Below, piece after piece: positions 1 through 13,000 of a stretch of 64,000 nt of DNA. The notes under the pieces were generated by a model. The model was not told the origin of the DNA. It searched no databases and saw only the letters and a list, made by a program, of their open reading frames with translations. The DNA is from Panagrolaimus kolymaensis (Eukaryota; Nematoda; Chromadorea; Rhabditida; Panagrolaimidae): positions 248,001 to 312,000 of the forward strand of contig JAJQJQ010000067.1 of NCBI GenBank assembly GCA_028622995.1, given 5' to 3'. The position numbers and the translations under genes were made by a program. Numbering within the stretch: position 1 is the first letter of the stretch; every line of letters starts with the position of its first letter.

Positions 1-3000
1 AATATGTTTGAGGCTAATTTTTTATTCAGAATTAAAGGATGCTTTTAAAATATGGATTTTAAATAATTATTTTGTCCGAAATTAATCCAAATTGAAACAA
101 ATAATAGAAGCAAGCAGACAAAAAAAACTTGAATAATTTGCTTATGAGAAAAAACTTAAAATCTTATCAATTTTAAATGCCTTATGCGCAATCTTAAAAA
201 TCCTAAAAGAAAAAGTATGTCATCATCTTTTTAAAAAAAATAAAAGTCTTTGAGTTTAGTGAAATTTTTTTTAAGTCGAGCTTAAAAATATTATAACAAG
301 AATTCGATTGTTCCAAGATTGCTTGCCTGCCGCTTTAATTATATTTTTTTATTTTTAAAGTTGAGTAATAATTTTCTGCGAGTTGAAAAAATGTTGTTTC
401 CCAAATTTTTTGGATTAAAAAAATCCTTAAAAAAATGCTTGATTCTTCATAATTTTTGTTTGTCATTTACTAAAAATTTTTAATATTATTTTTTGATGTT
501 GAAAAGTGTAATTTTGAAAACTGAGTAACTTTGATGCCACAAGAAAATGAGAATATCCTTTTTTTTTTTTTTTAAAAGTCGTTGTTTTTGCTTAAAAAAT
601 GAAGGCATTTTATACTTTCGATTTTTTTCTTTTAGAATTAAAGAAAATCTTTTGCGCTAAATCAGTCAGTGCCTAACCTTTACCTTTCCAAAAATGCTTT
701 TCTTCTTTTATTCTAACGTGGGCTGTTTTGCTCGAGGATGAAAAAAAATCATTTACTTGCTCGGCTCTTTTTTGCTTGCAAAAAAGAAAAAACCAAAACA
801 AAAAAAACGTTATTTTTCCTTTTATTTTTTTCAAGTAAGTCCAAACAAGAAAAAAAAATATGTAAGTAAAAACATATAAAGACAGACCATCGTCCATTTT
901 TTTCTTCTTCTTTTTCCAAAAACAAAGACTCTGACAAAAAAAAATCAGAAGAAGAAGATGAACGATTTTTTTCTTCTTAACCGTTATATGTTATTCATTT
1001 TTTTTTCGCCTAAAAACTTTCTTCTCATTTATCTCTCTCATTTTGTCTCTTTCCTAAAAAGCACTTTTGCTCAAAAACTAAAAAACTTTTTTTATTTAAA
1101 CTGGTTTTGCGCCATCTTCGGCAACAGCAGCAGCACCTAAAGAAAGAAACATAAATACCAAAAGTTTTTTGCAGCAACAGCAAAAAAAAAATTTGAAGAA
1201 AGGAAGGAAACGGAAAAAAAAAGTGAGCAAGTGTGAGCAGCGCAAAGTGAGGCGATCTATCTATCTATTTTGTCTCTCTCAACTTTCTTAAAACTAAGAA
1301 AAAGAAGAAAAACGTTATTTATATATATTTTTTTATTTGAGACAGGAAAAAATGAAGAAGAAAAATAACAGGAAAAAAGAAAAGAAGTATCAGTCTTGTT
1401 TTTTTTGGCGCGACTTCGACTTTGACACTGAACTCGTTCGTTCGTCTTCAATATTCTCTTTTTTCATTTTTCACTTCTTCACTTCACTTTTATCGGTTCC
1501 GATGATAAGAAACCAAGTTTGTTTGGTAGCATTTTTTGAAGTTCAAAAGAAATTTACTTTTTTTGATTTTTAAAATAAGTTAAAGCCCTCATAAAATTTA
1601 ACTTAAAATTTTGTTATTTCTTTTTAAAGACCAATCTTAACTTTATGCTAATTTATATAATTTTATCATTGGTTAGTAATTTCTCTGAATTACTGACAAA
1701 TATAAAGTAAGCCATTTTTTAATAATAGCAAAAGCCTGAATCTAAAACTTAATTACAGTATCCTTTTTGTTTTAGTTTTTCTAAAATTCAATTTGCTTTC
1801 TTTTCGCCGCTTCCGTTTTGATTAAATAAAATTCCATTTTTGACTATTTTTCATAAAAGGTTTTTTTTTTTTGTAAGGCATATTTTTTTCTTGGTTGAAT
1901 AAATTTTGCCATTTTTTATAACTTAATTTTTAGATTTATTATTATTATTTCTTTATTTAATAATTTTAAACTTTGAAAAAGATAAAGTATTAATTAAAAT
2001 AAAAAGGAATATTTTTGTATTTCTAAGATTTCTAATGCTTTTAATTTTTTTTTACTTTTAGGAAGCAGCGGCGGCTATTCTTCAAATTTACGTGGTTTTT
2101 TATTATTATTCTTCATTAGTTTTATTTATTTTATTTTCAAGCGGAGATACATATTTTTGGATAAAATTTCTTTCTTGCTTGATTGGCTATCTCCATTTTT
2201 TTTTCGGGGGTGTAGGAAGAATAAAACAAGTAAGCACCCGTTTTTTTTTTGGAAGCCATCAGCATGAACATTAGCGGCGTCGAAGCAGCAGTCTATCATC
2301 TTCATCAACATTATCACAAAGCAGCGAAATAAACAAAAAAAAGGGAGATAGAGTCGCCTAAAGGAATTTTTCTTCTTTTTTTTAGTTAATAGCAAGTTTT
2401 GCCTTGATTTTTTTATTTAGAAAAAGAAAAAATTAGTAGTAGCAAGCGACAAGCCAGTAGCAGCAATGGAAATCTCTCTGACCATCATCGCCTGCTTTTT
2501 TTCCTTTCATGGCTGCGCAGCAGCCGCCATATTTTTTATTTCTTAGTTTTTGACGTACGTCGTCGCTAACCAAAACAAGAAAAACCCAGCAGAAGCAGGA
2601 GCAAAAAAAAAATGTATTTAGATGCAAGAAGCATTTTTGATTCTTAACTTACTAGAAGCAGAAGAAGGAAAAAAAGAAAGAAAGGAAACTAAAAAACTTG
2701 TTCGAGAAACCCTTAGGGCATTTAAATGGCTTTAATAGCAAGATCTTCATTAAGAGAGAGCAAAAGCAAGATTTTGTTTTAAAAATTATTTTATTTTATT
2801 TCTTTCGGCTTTTTAACTTGCTTCTCATTTCTCGTTTTTTGAACTTGTTCTTGTCGTCGTCGATCTTGTTGTTCCTGGTTTTTTTTATTTATTTAGGTTT
2901 TAGTTTGAGTTATTTTTTTAATGAACCAAGCAAGTTTAGTCTTTGGATATATACAAATCGAAATGAGAGATTTAAAGTCTTATGAGGGGTTGTTGGGAAT

Positions 3001-4043
3001 ATCCATATCGAGAGATTCACAAACAAGGTCAAGTTTATTTTACTGAATTCTTTTTCGAATGATGTGAATCTCAAAATTTAAAAATCTAAAAATTATAAAA
3101 GTTCTGTTTTAATTTATCTCTAACCAATGTCCCCATTTTTTTTATTTTTGTTACTAAAATTTTTCAAATTTTATTTTTTCTAACATGTGGCTTTTTTTTT
3201 ATCTTTTTACTGTTTATTTCTAGAATACAATTTTCTATTATGGCAGCTTTAATCAAACGAATCAAAAAAATAAATAGTTGAGTACCTTAATTTTGCATTG
3301 GCTAATTTCAACATATATTTTTTTTGTGACTTTCGCTTATGAATACTAAACAAGCGCATACATTTTAACTTGCATTTTCGTCTTTAGCTTTTTTGTTTAA
3401 AAAAATTGTCAAACTTAAAAAAAGAAAGAATGAAAGGAAGAAGCAACTAAAGATTGCCCTTGGCAACTTTTATTTTATTTTCTTTCCATCCTTCTTCTTC
3501 TTGCATTTTAGTTTTTTTGTCTTCTTTCTCAGTGGTTGTTGGAAGTCACAATGGATGGCTTTCTTTCTTCCTTTGTCTTGTGCTTAAACTCTTTCTTGAT
3601 TCTTAAGCTTTCTTTTCTTGAATGACTTTGTACTTTTGTACTTTTTACACATTTCTTTCTTTTTTGTTTAAAAATAGGATATTTTCTTTAAGTTTTAAAA
3701 AAAGAAGAAAATTTGGATATTTGGAGAAAGTTACTGTATCAATTGTTGCTTTTTTTCTCGAAAGCTCCGAAAGATTTTGAGTTATTTCAAAGATAATATT
3801 TCTTAAGATTATAGCATAAACTAAAGTACCCTTTTTTCTTTTAAAAAATTATTAATTATTTGCCCACTTTTACCGCGAAAATATAATTTAGACTTAATTT
3901 TTTATTTTTAGCTACGATACCCTATTTATTTTTTATTCATGTTTCGCTACGATTTTTTTGAATTTAATTTAAAAATTAATATTTATTTTTCCATATTTTT
4001 TGCAGCTTTTTTTTATTGTTGCCATCCAAATTATTTTAATTTA
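1..4043. other. AT-rich intergenic region, no gene supported
   Basis: This stretch is dominated by poly-T/poly-A and GAA/TTC-type runs. The open frames in it are short and of low complexity (Phe/Lys/Leu-rich), and I could not chain any of them through splice sites into a recognisable protein. It is upstream of the Zeste-like gene. A bare acceptor (TTTTTTGCAG, AG at 4004-4005) lies 38 bp before that gene's start and is a likely trans-splice or 5'UTR splice site. Confidence 0.6.
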
Positions 4044-7016
4044 ATGCAAATGGCGACAATAATGAGAAGTGATCAAACTTTGCGATTGGTCCAATTATAT
4101 CATGATAATTATCCGGAAATAAGTAAACACACCCAAGATATCGAAGGAAGGAGAAGAAAAATGGAAATATGGAAATCCATTACCGATGAATTAAATGAAA
4201 GTTTTGATACTCAATTTTCGGTTGAACAATATAAAAAGAAATTACAAAATGTTCAATGCACTTCTAGACAGAAATTACAAACTGGAAAAAGGTGAGCGAA
4301 GCTTTTAAGATTGGATAATAAAAAATAAACATAGCTGGAATTTCTTGGGATTTGTGAATTAAAGAAAAATATATAAAGTCTTTGACCAAGAAATTAAATA
4401 ATAAAGACCAAGAAAAATTCGAAATTTTTATTGTAAAAAATTTTTTCTCAAAAATTCTTTAAACTTTTACGTTCTTTTAAAATTTTTGTTTTTAATTTTT
4501 CAAAAGACCCAACCTGAATTTTTCAAAGTAAAGGCTTCACTTTTTTCCATCCAAATTAATAACAATAAAAAAACATTCGCTTCGTTTAGTAAATTCTTGA
4601 CATTTTCTAAATCATCGACTCCAAAGTCAAAGGAGTCACAAAGCTTTGAGGAAAAATTCTAGCAAAACCATTAGACAAAATTTTTTTCAATTTATCAGAA
4701 CTTTGCCTTTACAACAACAAATATTTTGCAATTAAACATTTTAAATTTTCATTTATAACACAATTTTGTAAATACTTTTTTTCTTTTTTTCCTTCGATCA
4801 TTATTCACTTTCTTTCTTTCTTGAAAAAAAAGTATCATACCATATTTTATTTTTCAAGCAAAGACTTGAATAAAGAAAAAAACACGTTTATAGTCAGTCA
4901 GTCTCATTGCTTTTTTCCTTTTCCCGTTTCATTCACTAAAAAAATAATGATGGAACATTGCAGAAAAAAATGAGATGATTTTTTCCTTTTTGCAAGTTTG
5001 GATGTAAGTGTTAAAGGTCAACAGCGAAGTTCAACCAACAAAAAATGCTTTCTTAATTTTTTCAAAGAAGACTAGACTATCATCAACTAACTAACATTTA
5101 AGAACAATCCAACCAAGAAAAAGAGCAACAAAAAACTTGAAAGAAAAAAATGAGTTTATTTTGGAGCGAGAAAAAAAATTGATAGCTTTCTTGCTTTGAT
5201 TTTTTTGAGGCCTTTTTTTGCAAGCTGTTCCTTGATTTTTTTGTAGTCAAGTGAAGAAAAAAAGAAAGAAAATGCACCTAAACGAACGAAGAAAAAAAAT
5301 TGCTTTAATGATTTCTTAGTTTGAGATTGTTAATGACGGCTTACTTGCTTGCTTATTCTTGATATTGATAGTTTTAATCAGACAAAAAAAACTCAAAGTA
5401 CAAGCATTTAAGGTTAGTGTCAGCGATAGAGAAAAGAAATTAAAGAAAAGCAACAATAAAAATTTATTAGTTACTTAAAAAAATTATTTGAAAGAAAAAT
5501 TTAGAATTTGTGATTTCCAATTAATTATTTAAATTTTTTAATGAAAAAATGGGAAATTTTTAACTCAAATTATTAATCAAAATTTTTTTTTGGAATTTAT
5601 GCTTTTTACCCCTTTATTTTTTTTAGACCCACCGATAATACCACCCATAAATTTTCGCCAGCTGAACGAGAATTTATAAAATTATTTGAAAGTGGTGGTG
5701 GAAGCACGCGAGATTCTTCACCTTCAACAACAACAACGATGACAATGAATAATTTAAGTTTATTAAATGGAATAAAAGTGGAAGATTTAATTCAACAATT
5801 TGGCGCCGCCATCACCAACAACAACAGCGACCACCATTGTTCTTCAACGTCAGACAACAATATTTATTCTTCGCGAACTCAAACTCCAGCGGATTTAAGC
5901 TACAATGGTGGGAGTGGAAATAATAATGAAAATAATAATATATTTCATAATTCAAATTCGAATAATAATAATAATAATGGAAATAATTCATCCATTTCGT
6001 CTCAAGACCTTTTAAATCAGCAATTACTTTTATTATTAAATAATTCACATTTATTACCAAATCTCACAGCTTTAAATAATGGAAATAATAATAGTAGTTC
6101 GAATAATTTAAATTTAAACGACGAAGACGAAAATGAGAATGATCAAGAAATTCATGAACGTCATCAACCACCTGATGGACCTGAAAGTGCTCATGAACCT
6201 CCACAACATCCATCCCCAGCAGCCACGAGTTCATCATCATCGGATTTTGGAGGAATTATAAAAAAATTAGATAATAATAATATTCTTCCGCAAAAAATAA
6301 TTATTCCAACAACACAAATAGCAACTGCAACCACGGGGGCAGCAAAAAGGAAGAAAAGAAAAATAGCTTCAGCTTCAACTGTTGCAGCTGCAATGGAAAT
6401 TTGTTCAACTATATCTCCACCCGAAATTATTCATCATCATAATTATAATAGCGCCAACAATTTAAATGGAAATGGAAGGAACAGCAGTGGTGATGAAGAA
6501 TTTTTATTATTTAATGATAATTCAGCAGCGTCTACAAGGTTTACAACTGAAATGGTTAAAGTAAGAGTTTTTTAATTATACAAAAATAAACTTTAAAAAA
6601 TTTTTGATTCGTAAAAAACTAAAAAACATTCTTGTTTTCTGATTTTTTTGTGTTTTTTGATACAAAATTTAATTCGATAATTGTCTCAAAAATATTTAAA
6701 ATAAAAATTCCTCAAAGCAAAAAAAAAAATTTATTATTTTAAAACAAAACTTAAAATTCCCCTTAATTTTCAGCTTCAAAAACAAATTCTCGCAAATCAA
6801 GAATTAATATTACAAGAACTTCGATTAAATCGAACAACAAAAAATAAATGCATCGAAAATGAACTTGGCGCATTAATTGGTTCCAAACTCGATCGATTAT
6901 GTGATTGTTTGGTGGAAGTTGTAAATAATAGTAGTAATAATTCTTCATTAAGAAAAAATAGTATTATTATTGATGATAGTGAAGAAGCGGCTTCCATGAT
7001 AGCTGACGACAATTAA
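4044..7016 (+). CDS. Zeste/Myb-SANT-like DNA-binding protein, Asn-rich
   Basis: Three exons join in phase: 4044-4291, 5627-6560 and 6774-7016, giving 474 residues. Residues 5-100 (MRSDQTLRLVQLY, YPEISKHTQ, then VEQYKKKLQN and the split KFSPAEREF) resemble the helical Myb/SANT-like domain of the Zeste/MADF class that is expanded in nematodes. A long Asn/Ser/Gln-rich disordered middle follows. The C-terminus (MVKLQKQILANQEL and on) is a leucine-heptad helix, probably for multimerisation. The protein is expected to be nuclear and to bind DNA; targets cannot be inferred. Start 4044 is preferred because an acceptor-like TTTTTTGCAG lies just upstream; the ATG at 3939 would add a hydrophobic, unlikely leader. 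Intron 1 is unusually long here (1335 bp). Family assignment is from motif pattern only. Confidence 0.72.
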
Positions 7017-7940
7017 ATATTATAAAAAATAAAATATTAATTTTCTTGGTTGAATAGTTTAAAAATTTTAGAAGAAAAAATTTATTTTGCAATGTCGCTT
7101 AATTTTTTTTTGGAAGCTAGTTTTTTAAGAATTTTCTTACCTATAAATTATTTACCAAAATTAAAGAAAATACATAAAGGGTTTAAGAAATTAATGAAAA
7201 GTTTTTCAAAAATCCTACCGCAAAGAAAACTCTGATCATCTCATTACTGCTTTTTTTGGTTAGGAAAATTTTTATCTTTCAAACTTTTCTTTTAAATTAC
7301 AGTATTCCTCCTTGAAATTTTGGTTGCTTTATTTCTTTTTATCTTGCATTCTTTTTATTATTATTTTTTAAAATTATCTTTCCTTCTCAAATATTTAATT
7401 ATATGTTAGTGTATTTATATTTATATTTATGCCAAAATCATATAAAAAATATTTTCTTTCCTTAATTTAAATATGTCTAAAAATTTAAAAAATTTTTATT
7501 GCCTCATCTGCTTTCTTTTACAGTATTATTATTCTTGTCGTCGTTGTTCAAAAATTTTGCGTGTATCAAAAAACAAACATAGAAATTCTTAGTAAATTAA
7601 ATATTGTTTGCCATTGTCGTTGTTGCTTTAGAAAGAATAAATATATTTTATTGTTTTTTTATAAACCTTAAACTTTAAACAGATATGTATGTGTTTTTTT
7701 TTATTAAAATACAAACAAAAAAAATTGCGCAAAATAAAATGGTGTATGTTTTTTAAAATCGGAGCCAAATTGAAATCATGGAAATCGAATTTAATCAAAA
7801 AAACAAACTTGAAATGTCAGAAATTTTGACCTTATTTTTAAATAATGTTTTAAGTAATAAAATTTTTAAAAAAGCATTTATTAGTTTTAAATTATGTATA
7901 TCTTTTCTTTATTGGATAAAAAAATTTAAAAAATGTTTAT
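7017..7940. other. Intergenic, convergent 3' ends
   Basis: This is the AT-rich interval between the convergent Zeste-like (+) and NF-YA (-) genes. I see no further coding exon, RNA gene or repeat in it beyond A/T runs. Confidence 0.5.
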
Positions 7941-10056
7941 TTATTTTTTGGTTTTATTTTCTTTGGGTTTTTTATTATTTAATTCTATTGAAGATGAATT
8001 TGAAAGGCATGAATTACTTCGTTGTCGCTTGGAAGTTGGAGAATTTAAAGTTCCATCATTTTTTGAATCAAATTTTCCTCCTTCTCCTCTCGCTCTTTTT
8101 AATGCATGTTGATGTCGGGATTCATGCAAATATTTCTGAAAACAATTAATAAAGAATTTAATTTTTTTTAGTAAAACTACCGTAATTTTGAGGTAAAAAG
8201 AGCCAAAAAAATTTAAAAAATGAAATTTATGTTTTTCCTTTTTTTAGTGGATAAAAACTAAATTTCTTTAATAAAAAAATTGTTTTATTTAATGTTTTTT
8301 AAACTCATAAATTTTTTTCGATTTTATCATCTCTCAAAAAACTTACCCTTCTTTCTTTAGGAAATCTTCCAGATTGTTCAAGTTTAGCTCTTGCAATTCG
8401 ACGCTTTAAAATTCTTTGATATTGTTTCGCATTTACATACAATGGCTTTTCATCATCCACGATTTCTTGTTGTTGTTGGGTATTTATAATAGTTGGAGTT
8501 ACAATTGAATTAGATGAAGAAGATGTTGAAGCAATATTTAAATTATCTAAATCAATTTTACAATTTGCAAATACAGATTGTTGTTGCCCGCCATTATTTG
8601 TTCCGCCTTTTGGAAACATTGCAGATGAAAGAGTAAATGGCACAAAAGTTGCTCCATCACCTCCCAAAACTACAGGGCAATTTTGATTTGAAATTAACTA
8701 AAAAAATAAATAATTAAAAATTAGGATTTATTATAATATGAAAAAAACTTCGACCATAGTGCTCGATAGAAAGATCGGGCCGAAGGCCCGATCTTTCTAT
8801 CTAGCTAGGATGAGGTAGTTCCATACGGAGATTACGGGAAAAATAGGCGCATTAGCATGAGTCAATATGGATCTCGAGATACACGCATGTTTAACATTAA
8901 AATTCAAAAATGCGTCTTTTCCGCCCTTTTCTTTGTCTTTTTGGCGTTGTGGGTATAGCGCTTTTGACTGTGAAAGGAGGTGTTTGGTTCGAATCCCAGA
9001 TATCATTTTTCGCTTATTTTGATGAGATTGTCAAAGGATTATGTTTTAGATTATTTTTAATGATTTTTAAAAATATTAGCGATATATAGAATATGCAAAT
9101 TTCTTCAAGATTTGACAAAAATCGATTTTTTTATATATTTTTATGCAATTGAAGGAAAAATAAAATTCAAATTATTTTTTTATGTTTTTTTAAGATTATT
9201 GAACTAATTTTCATGGATTTTTTAAATAATAAGGTTTTAAGGGAGTGAGCTATAAAGAGAATAACTAGATGGTTTGGAGCCATTATCGGTTCTTCCAAAT
9301 AATTAGTCAAAGGGGAAAGTTTCAAAAAGGCCTGTTCGATTATCAAATATATGCCAAAGGCAAAATTTGCATATAGGTTTGATCGATTCTCATAAATATG
9401 CCAGTAGGGAAATTGCGAATCATTATCGATTCTCATAGTTATGCAAGAGAAGAAAATTGCATATAGGCATGATCGGTTCTCCCAAATATGTCAGTGGGGA
9501 AATTAGCAGAGAGGCATGATCGGTTCTTTCAAATTATTCCAGTGGGGATATATGCTTGATCGGTTCTCCTTAATATGCCAGGGGCAATTTTTTGTTATGA
9601 AACTTTGCAACCAAGATAATAAACATAAGGGTTACTATATTTAAAAAGTTGATTCTCATTTTTTTATAAACTTTTTTTTGCTCAAACTCTAAAAAGAAGG
9701 CTTTTCTGAAAAGCTAGACGCAGCCGTTAATCGCGAAGCGATTTATATTAAGCTCTACCGCAAGCTTTTTACAGGATCTCCTAGTTAGTTTTTTGCAAAA
9801 TAAAAAATTGCAATGAATTCTGAAATTCTCCAAAAAAATAAGAAACTTTAGAGTATTTAAATATTTCAGAATCACAGCCAAAAAATGTCGATTTTTGGAC
9901 TTAAAAAAATTTTGAAAACAATTTGGAAGTTTCTGAAAAAAAAACTATTTGTTTCTCGCTTACTTGAAATCCACTTGGAAAAGATGTGGTAGTTCCATTT
10001 GGAAGTTGTATAAGGCATTGCTGTTGTTGTTGTTGCTGTTGATTTGATTTTGACAT
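7941..10056 (-). CDS. NFYA: NF-YA (CCAAT-binding factor subunit A)
   Basis: Exons on the minus strand are 9964-10056, 8347-8697 and 7941-8135, all joined in phase 0, giving 212 residues. Residues 115-148 (KPLYVNAKQYQRILKRR through FPKERR) are the conserved NF-YB/NF-YC-contacting helix and linker. Residues 149-170 (KYLHESRHQHALKRARGEGG) are the CCAAT-recognition helix. The domain is split by intron 2 exactly after PKERR. NF-YA forms the sequence-specific arm of the trimeric NF-Y transcription factor. The N-terminus is Gln-rich (Q6-Q13), as in activator-type NF-YA, and the C-terminus is short and basic. The protein is shorter than vertebrate NF-YA, but the core is complete. Intron 1 (8698-9963) is 1266 bp and filled with repeats. 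Confidence 0.93.
8766..8800. repeat. Perfect 16-bp hairpin in NF-YA intron 1
   Basis: The arms 8766-8781 and 8785-8800 are exact reverse complements (ATAGAAAGATCGGGCC and its complement) around a GAA loop. It is GC-rich in an AT-rich setting, which suggests the terminus or subterminal hairpin of a mobile element. Confidence 0.9.
9285..9598. repeat. Imperfect tandem repeat, roughly 50-65 bp units
   Basis: At least five to six diverged units share the core GATCGGTTCTC, then AAATATGCCAGTGGGGAAATT and GCATATAGG. The unit is recognisable from about 9285 to 9598 in NF-YA intron 1. It does not match the four-unit repeat at 55.7-57.2 kb. Confidence 0.75.
9714..9743 (-). mobile_element. Helitron-like 3' terminus (hairpin then CTAG)
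   Basis: On the minus strand a 6-bp hairpin (AATCGC, loop TTC, GCGATT) is followed about 11 nt later by TGCGTCTAG. A short GC hairpin 10-12 nt before a CTRR end is the hallmark of Helitron 3' ends. The same TGCRTCTAG end occurs at 58109. I did not find a matching 5' TC end or any Rep/helicase coding sequence, so this would be a non-autonomous or decayed copy. Confidence 0.45.
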
Positions 10057-13000
10057 GGTTTTTTTATTACCAGTTAAAAATTAACATAAAAAAAATTTTG
10101 AATCGAATACTAAAAATCGGTTATCTTTTTTTTATGAAAAATGAGAGCAAGATAATAAATAAGAGTTATGAAACACGGAATGAAAAATAAATCCAACGAT
10201 AAAATTTTTTTCACAAAGTTGTCCAAATTTTGACAAATAAAAATCTTTGTCAATTTACTATTAAATTTTTTTTGTTATTAATCATTCATCAATTTTGTGG
10301 CACTGAACGACGTCCTTCATAATTAAAAGATTACTATACATTTTTTTGGGTTTAACTTTACACTGAAAACATTATTACAATTTCAGTGACATCAAATACA
10401 AAAAAGTGTGTCTTTCGAATACTCTCATCTCTCCATTCCTCTTCTATTCAAGGTCATGCTCGCTGCTTCACACTTTAAATAAATTACCGTAATTTTGTAT
10501 TCATCCACCCAACTTAAAAAAAAGTCAAATCAAGTCCAACCTCTCTCCATCTTATTTTTTTTTTTGGTTTGATTCGTCAGTGTCAATGATCGATGGATGA
10601 CAATGGCAATCGAAAAGAAAGAAAAAAAATGGACAAAAAGGAATTTGCCATTATCGATCGAATTATGAATGATTTTTATGAGATAAATGAAGAAGGCACA
10701 AAAATTTTAGAAGCTGCCTTAAAAAATAATTTTCTTTCGAATTTTTCGATAATTTTTTTTTGCGTTCATGTTTCCAGAAAAAATGCATACTTTTGACCCT
10801 ATTTTTTTCTTATTTTGCCTTTGCGCATTTCTCACTCAAAAAAAGAAAAACAAAACAATCAACAACGAGGGCAAGTAACAACATCAACAACAAAAAAATG
10901 GAGAGGAAATGAAACCTATGTAACACAAAAAAATATTTCATTTCTTTGATCATTTTTTTTCTTTAACGAACACCTTATTTTTTTCGTCTTAGAAAAATGT
11001 ATTAAAAAATGTGTGGAAAAAAACAAAAAAATAAAATAACACAAAGGAATGGGTTTTTATTTTTTCCAAGGCAAAAAAAGGAAGGAAGCTGAAGAAAGAA
11101 AAAAAATGGAAACAAAATACATAAAACAAAGCCATGAGAAAAATGAATATATTTTTGAGGCATGGAAGAAATTACAAAAAAAATGCTTTGAATTATACGC
11201 TTTTTGCTTGCTTCAATTAAAACTAAAAAAATAAGGAAAAGTAAGAAAAAGAAGAAATAAAGAGAGACAGAAAAAATAAATAAATATATATATACAATTT
11301 TTTAATGAGCGAATAAGAATCGATTGCGCCATTTAATTCGTTCAAAAAAAAGAAGAAGAAAGAAATAAGAAAAAATGCGCGTTCTTAGGGTGTCGCTCGG
11401 TTCGTTCAATTTATAAAAAAGAGAGAAAAGGAAGAAAAAAAAGTGTGATGTATTTTAATATCCATCATCCATTCATTTTATTTTATTTTTTTTCCACCAT
11501 TTATTTTAGTTTTCTATGAAAAAAAAAACACCGACACTGTAAACTTGTTTTTTTTAAACTAATTTTTTTTAATGAACTTATTTTTTTAAGTTCACAAAAA
11601 GATAAGAAGAAATAATAATTTTTCGTGTCAAAATTAAACAGAATAAATTTTTCATTTCAAGATTCATAAACGAAATTTTTTCAATGAATTTTACACTTCG
11701 AAACATTTCAAAAATATTTTTATTGGTTCACTACAAAACCCAATAAATAAAAACCATACTTTTTTTGTTGTTCAAATACAAGTATAAAAAATTTTTTTTG
11801 GGATGAAATCTTTCTTATTGGATGCTGCTGTATTTTTTTTATTCAAAAAACCAAAGAAACGAAGAAAGAGCAAAAATTTTGTTGTAAAAAAAAGTGGGAA
11901 GGAAAAAAAGATAATAAAAAAGAAGAAAGGCTGAAGAAAGAAAAATGCAAGCAGCAGCGGGCAACAAAAATAAGGAAGAAACATACTGAACTAAAAGCAA
12001 GTAGCAGCCGATGGAGAATATACGAATGAAACAAAAAAAACTGCAGCTTTTTTCTTCTTTTTTCCAGAGGGTGAAGAAAATTAGAAAACTAAAAAAGAAA
12101 AGAAAACATTGTATTAGTATTTTTTTAAAAGTTTTTTTATCAAAAAAACTGTGGCTCGGAGACAAGAAGGATTTAGACAAGAAAATCTTTTTTATTGCAA
12201 TGAAAACTTTTTTATAAGTTTTTCTAAAAATTAAAAAATGCCCATCCAAGAAAAGTAAAAAAGAAAATGAAAGGAAGAAAGAAAGAAAAATTTGTTAGAT
12301 GTTTCTGGTTGGCGCAAAAACATTATTCTCTTTTTTCTATATATTTTATTTTTATATTTTCTGTGGTTGTAGTTGTTGTTATAGTTTTCTTTCCTTTTTC
12401 CTAGTTTCCTAGATAGAGAGAAGAAGAAAAAAAGGGAGTCATTGATGCGAGCGGCGGCGGCGGCGGCAGGTCGGGGATTGGCGCTGTGCAATGGGAACAA
12501 CCACCACCAACAACAAAACAAAAAATTATTTGGGGGAGGAAAAAAAAAGGAGAAAGAATAGTCGTCGAATGAAAAATAAGCAGTAGCAGCAAGACAAAAA
12601 TAAAAATATACGAAAAAAAGAGAAGAAAGAAAAATTGAAGGCTCGCTCATTTTTTTATGATGATGAGAACGCCCCGGACAAACATATACACCCATCCAAC
12701 CCAACAAAACCAGCAACCAGCAACCAGCCAAAGAAGAGGAATAATGAATGCACGCACATTCGCACGGATTCGCAAATGCAAAACAAAAAAAAATATAAAC
12801 TCCGCCACTCAACCGCCGCTGTTGTTAGAAAAAAAAATAGGCTCGGCTCGCTCAGTTTTTTGTGGTTATTGTTATTGCTTTTGTGTGCTGCGTCGTCTTT
12901 TTTTCCAATATTTTTCATTTCCAAGCGAGTGAGTCCCCCGAAAGAAAAATGCAGCCAGCAACAACGACTTTTTTCCATCCATTTTAATTTTTTTACTTCA

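Noticed and set aside
8941..9005. Intact tRNA gene around the B box at 8986
   Set aside because: The B box is perfect, but the T stem has a mismatch, the anticodon loop is the wrong size and no acceptor stem closes. Kept only as a possible tRNA-derived remnant.
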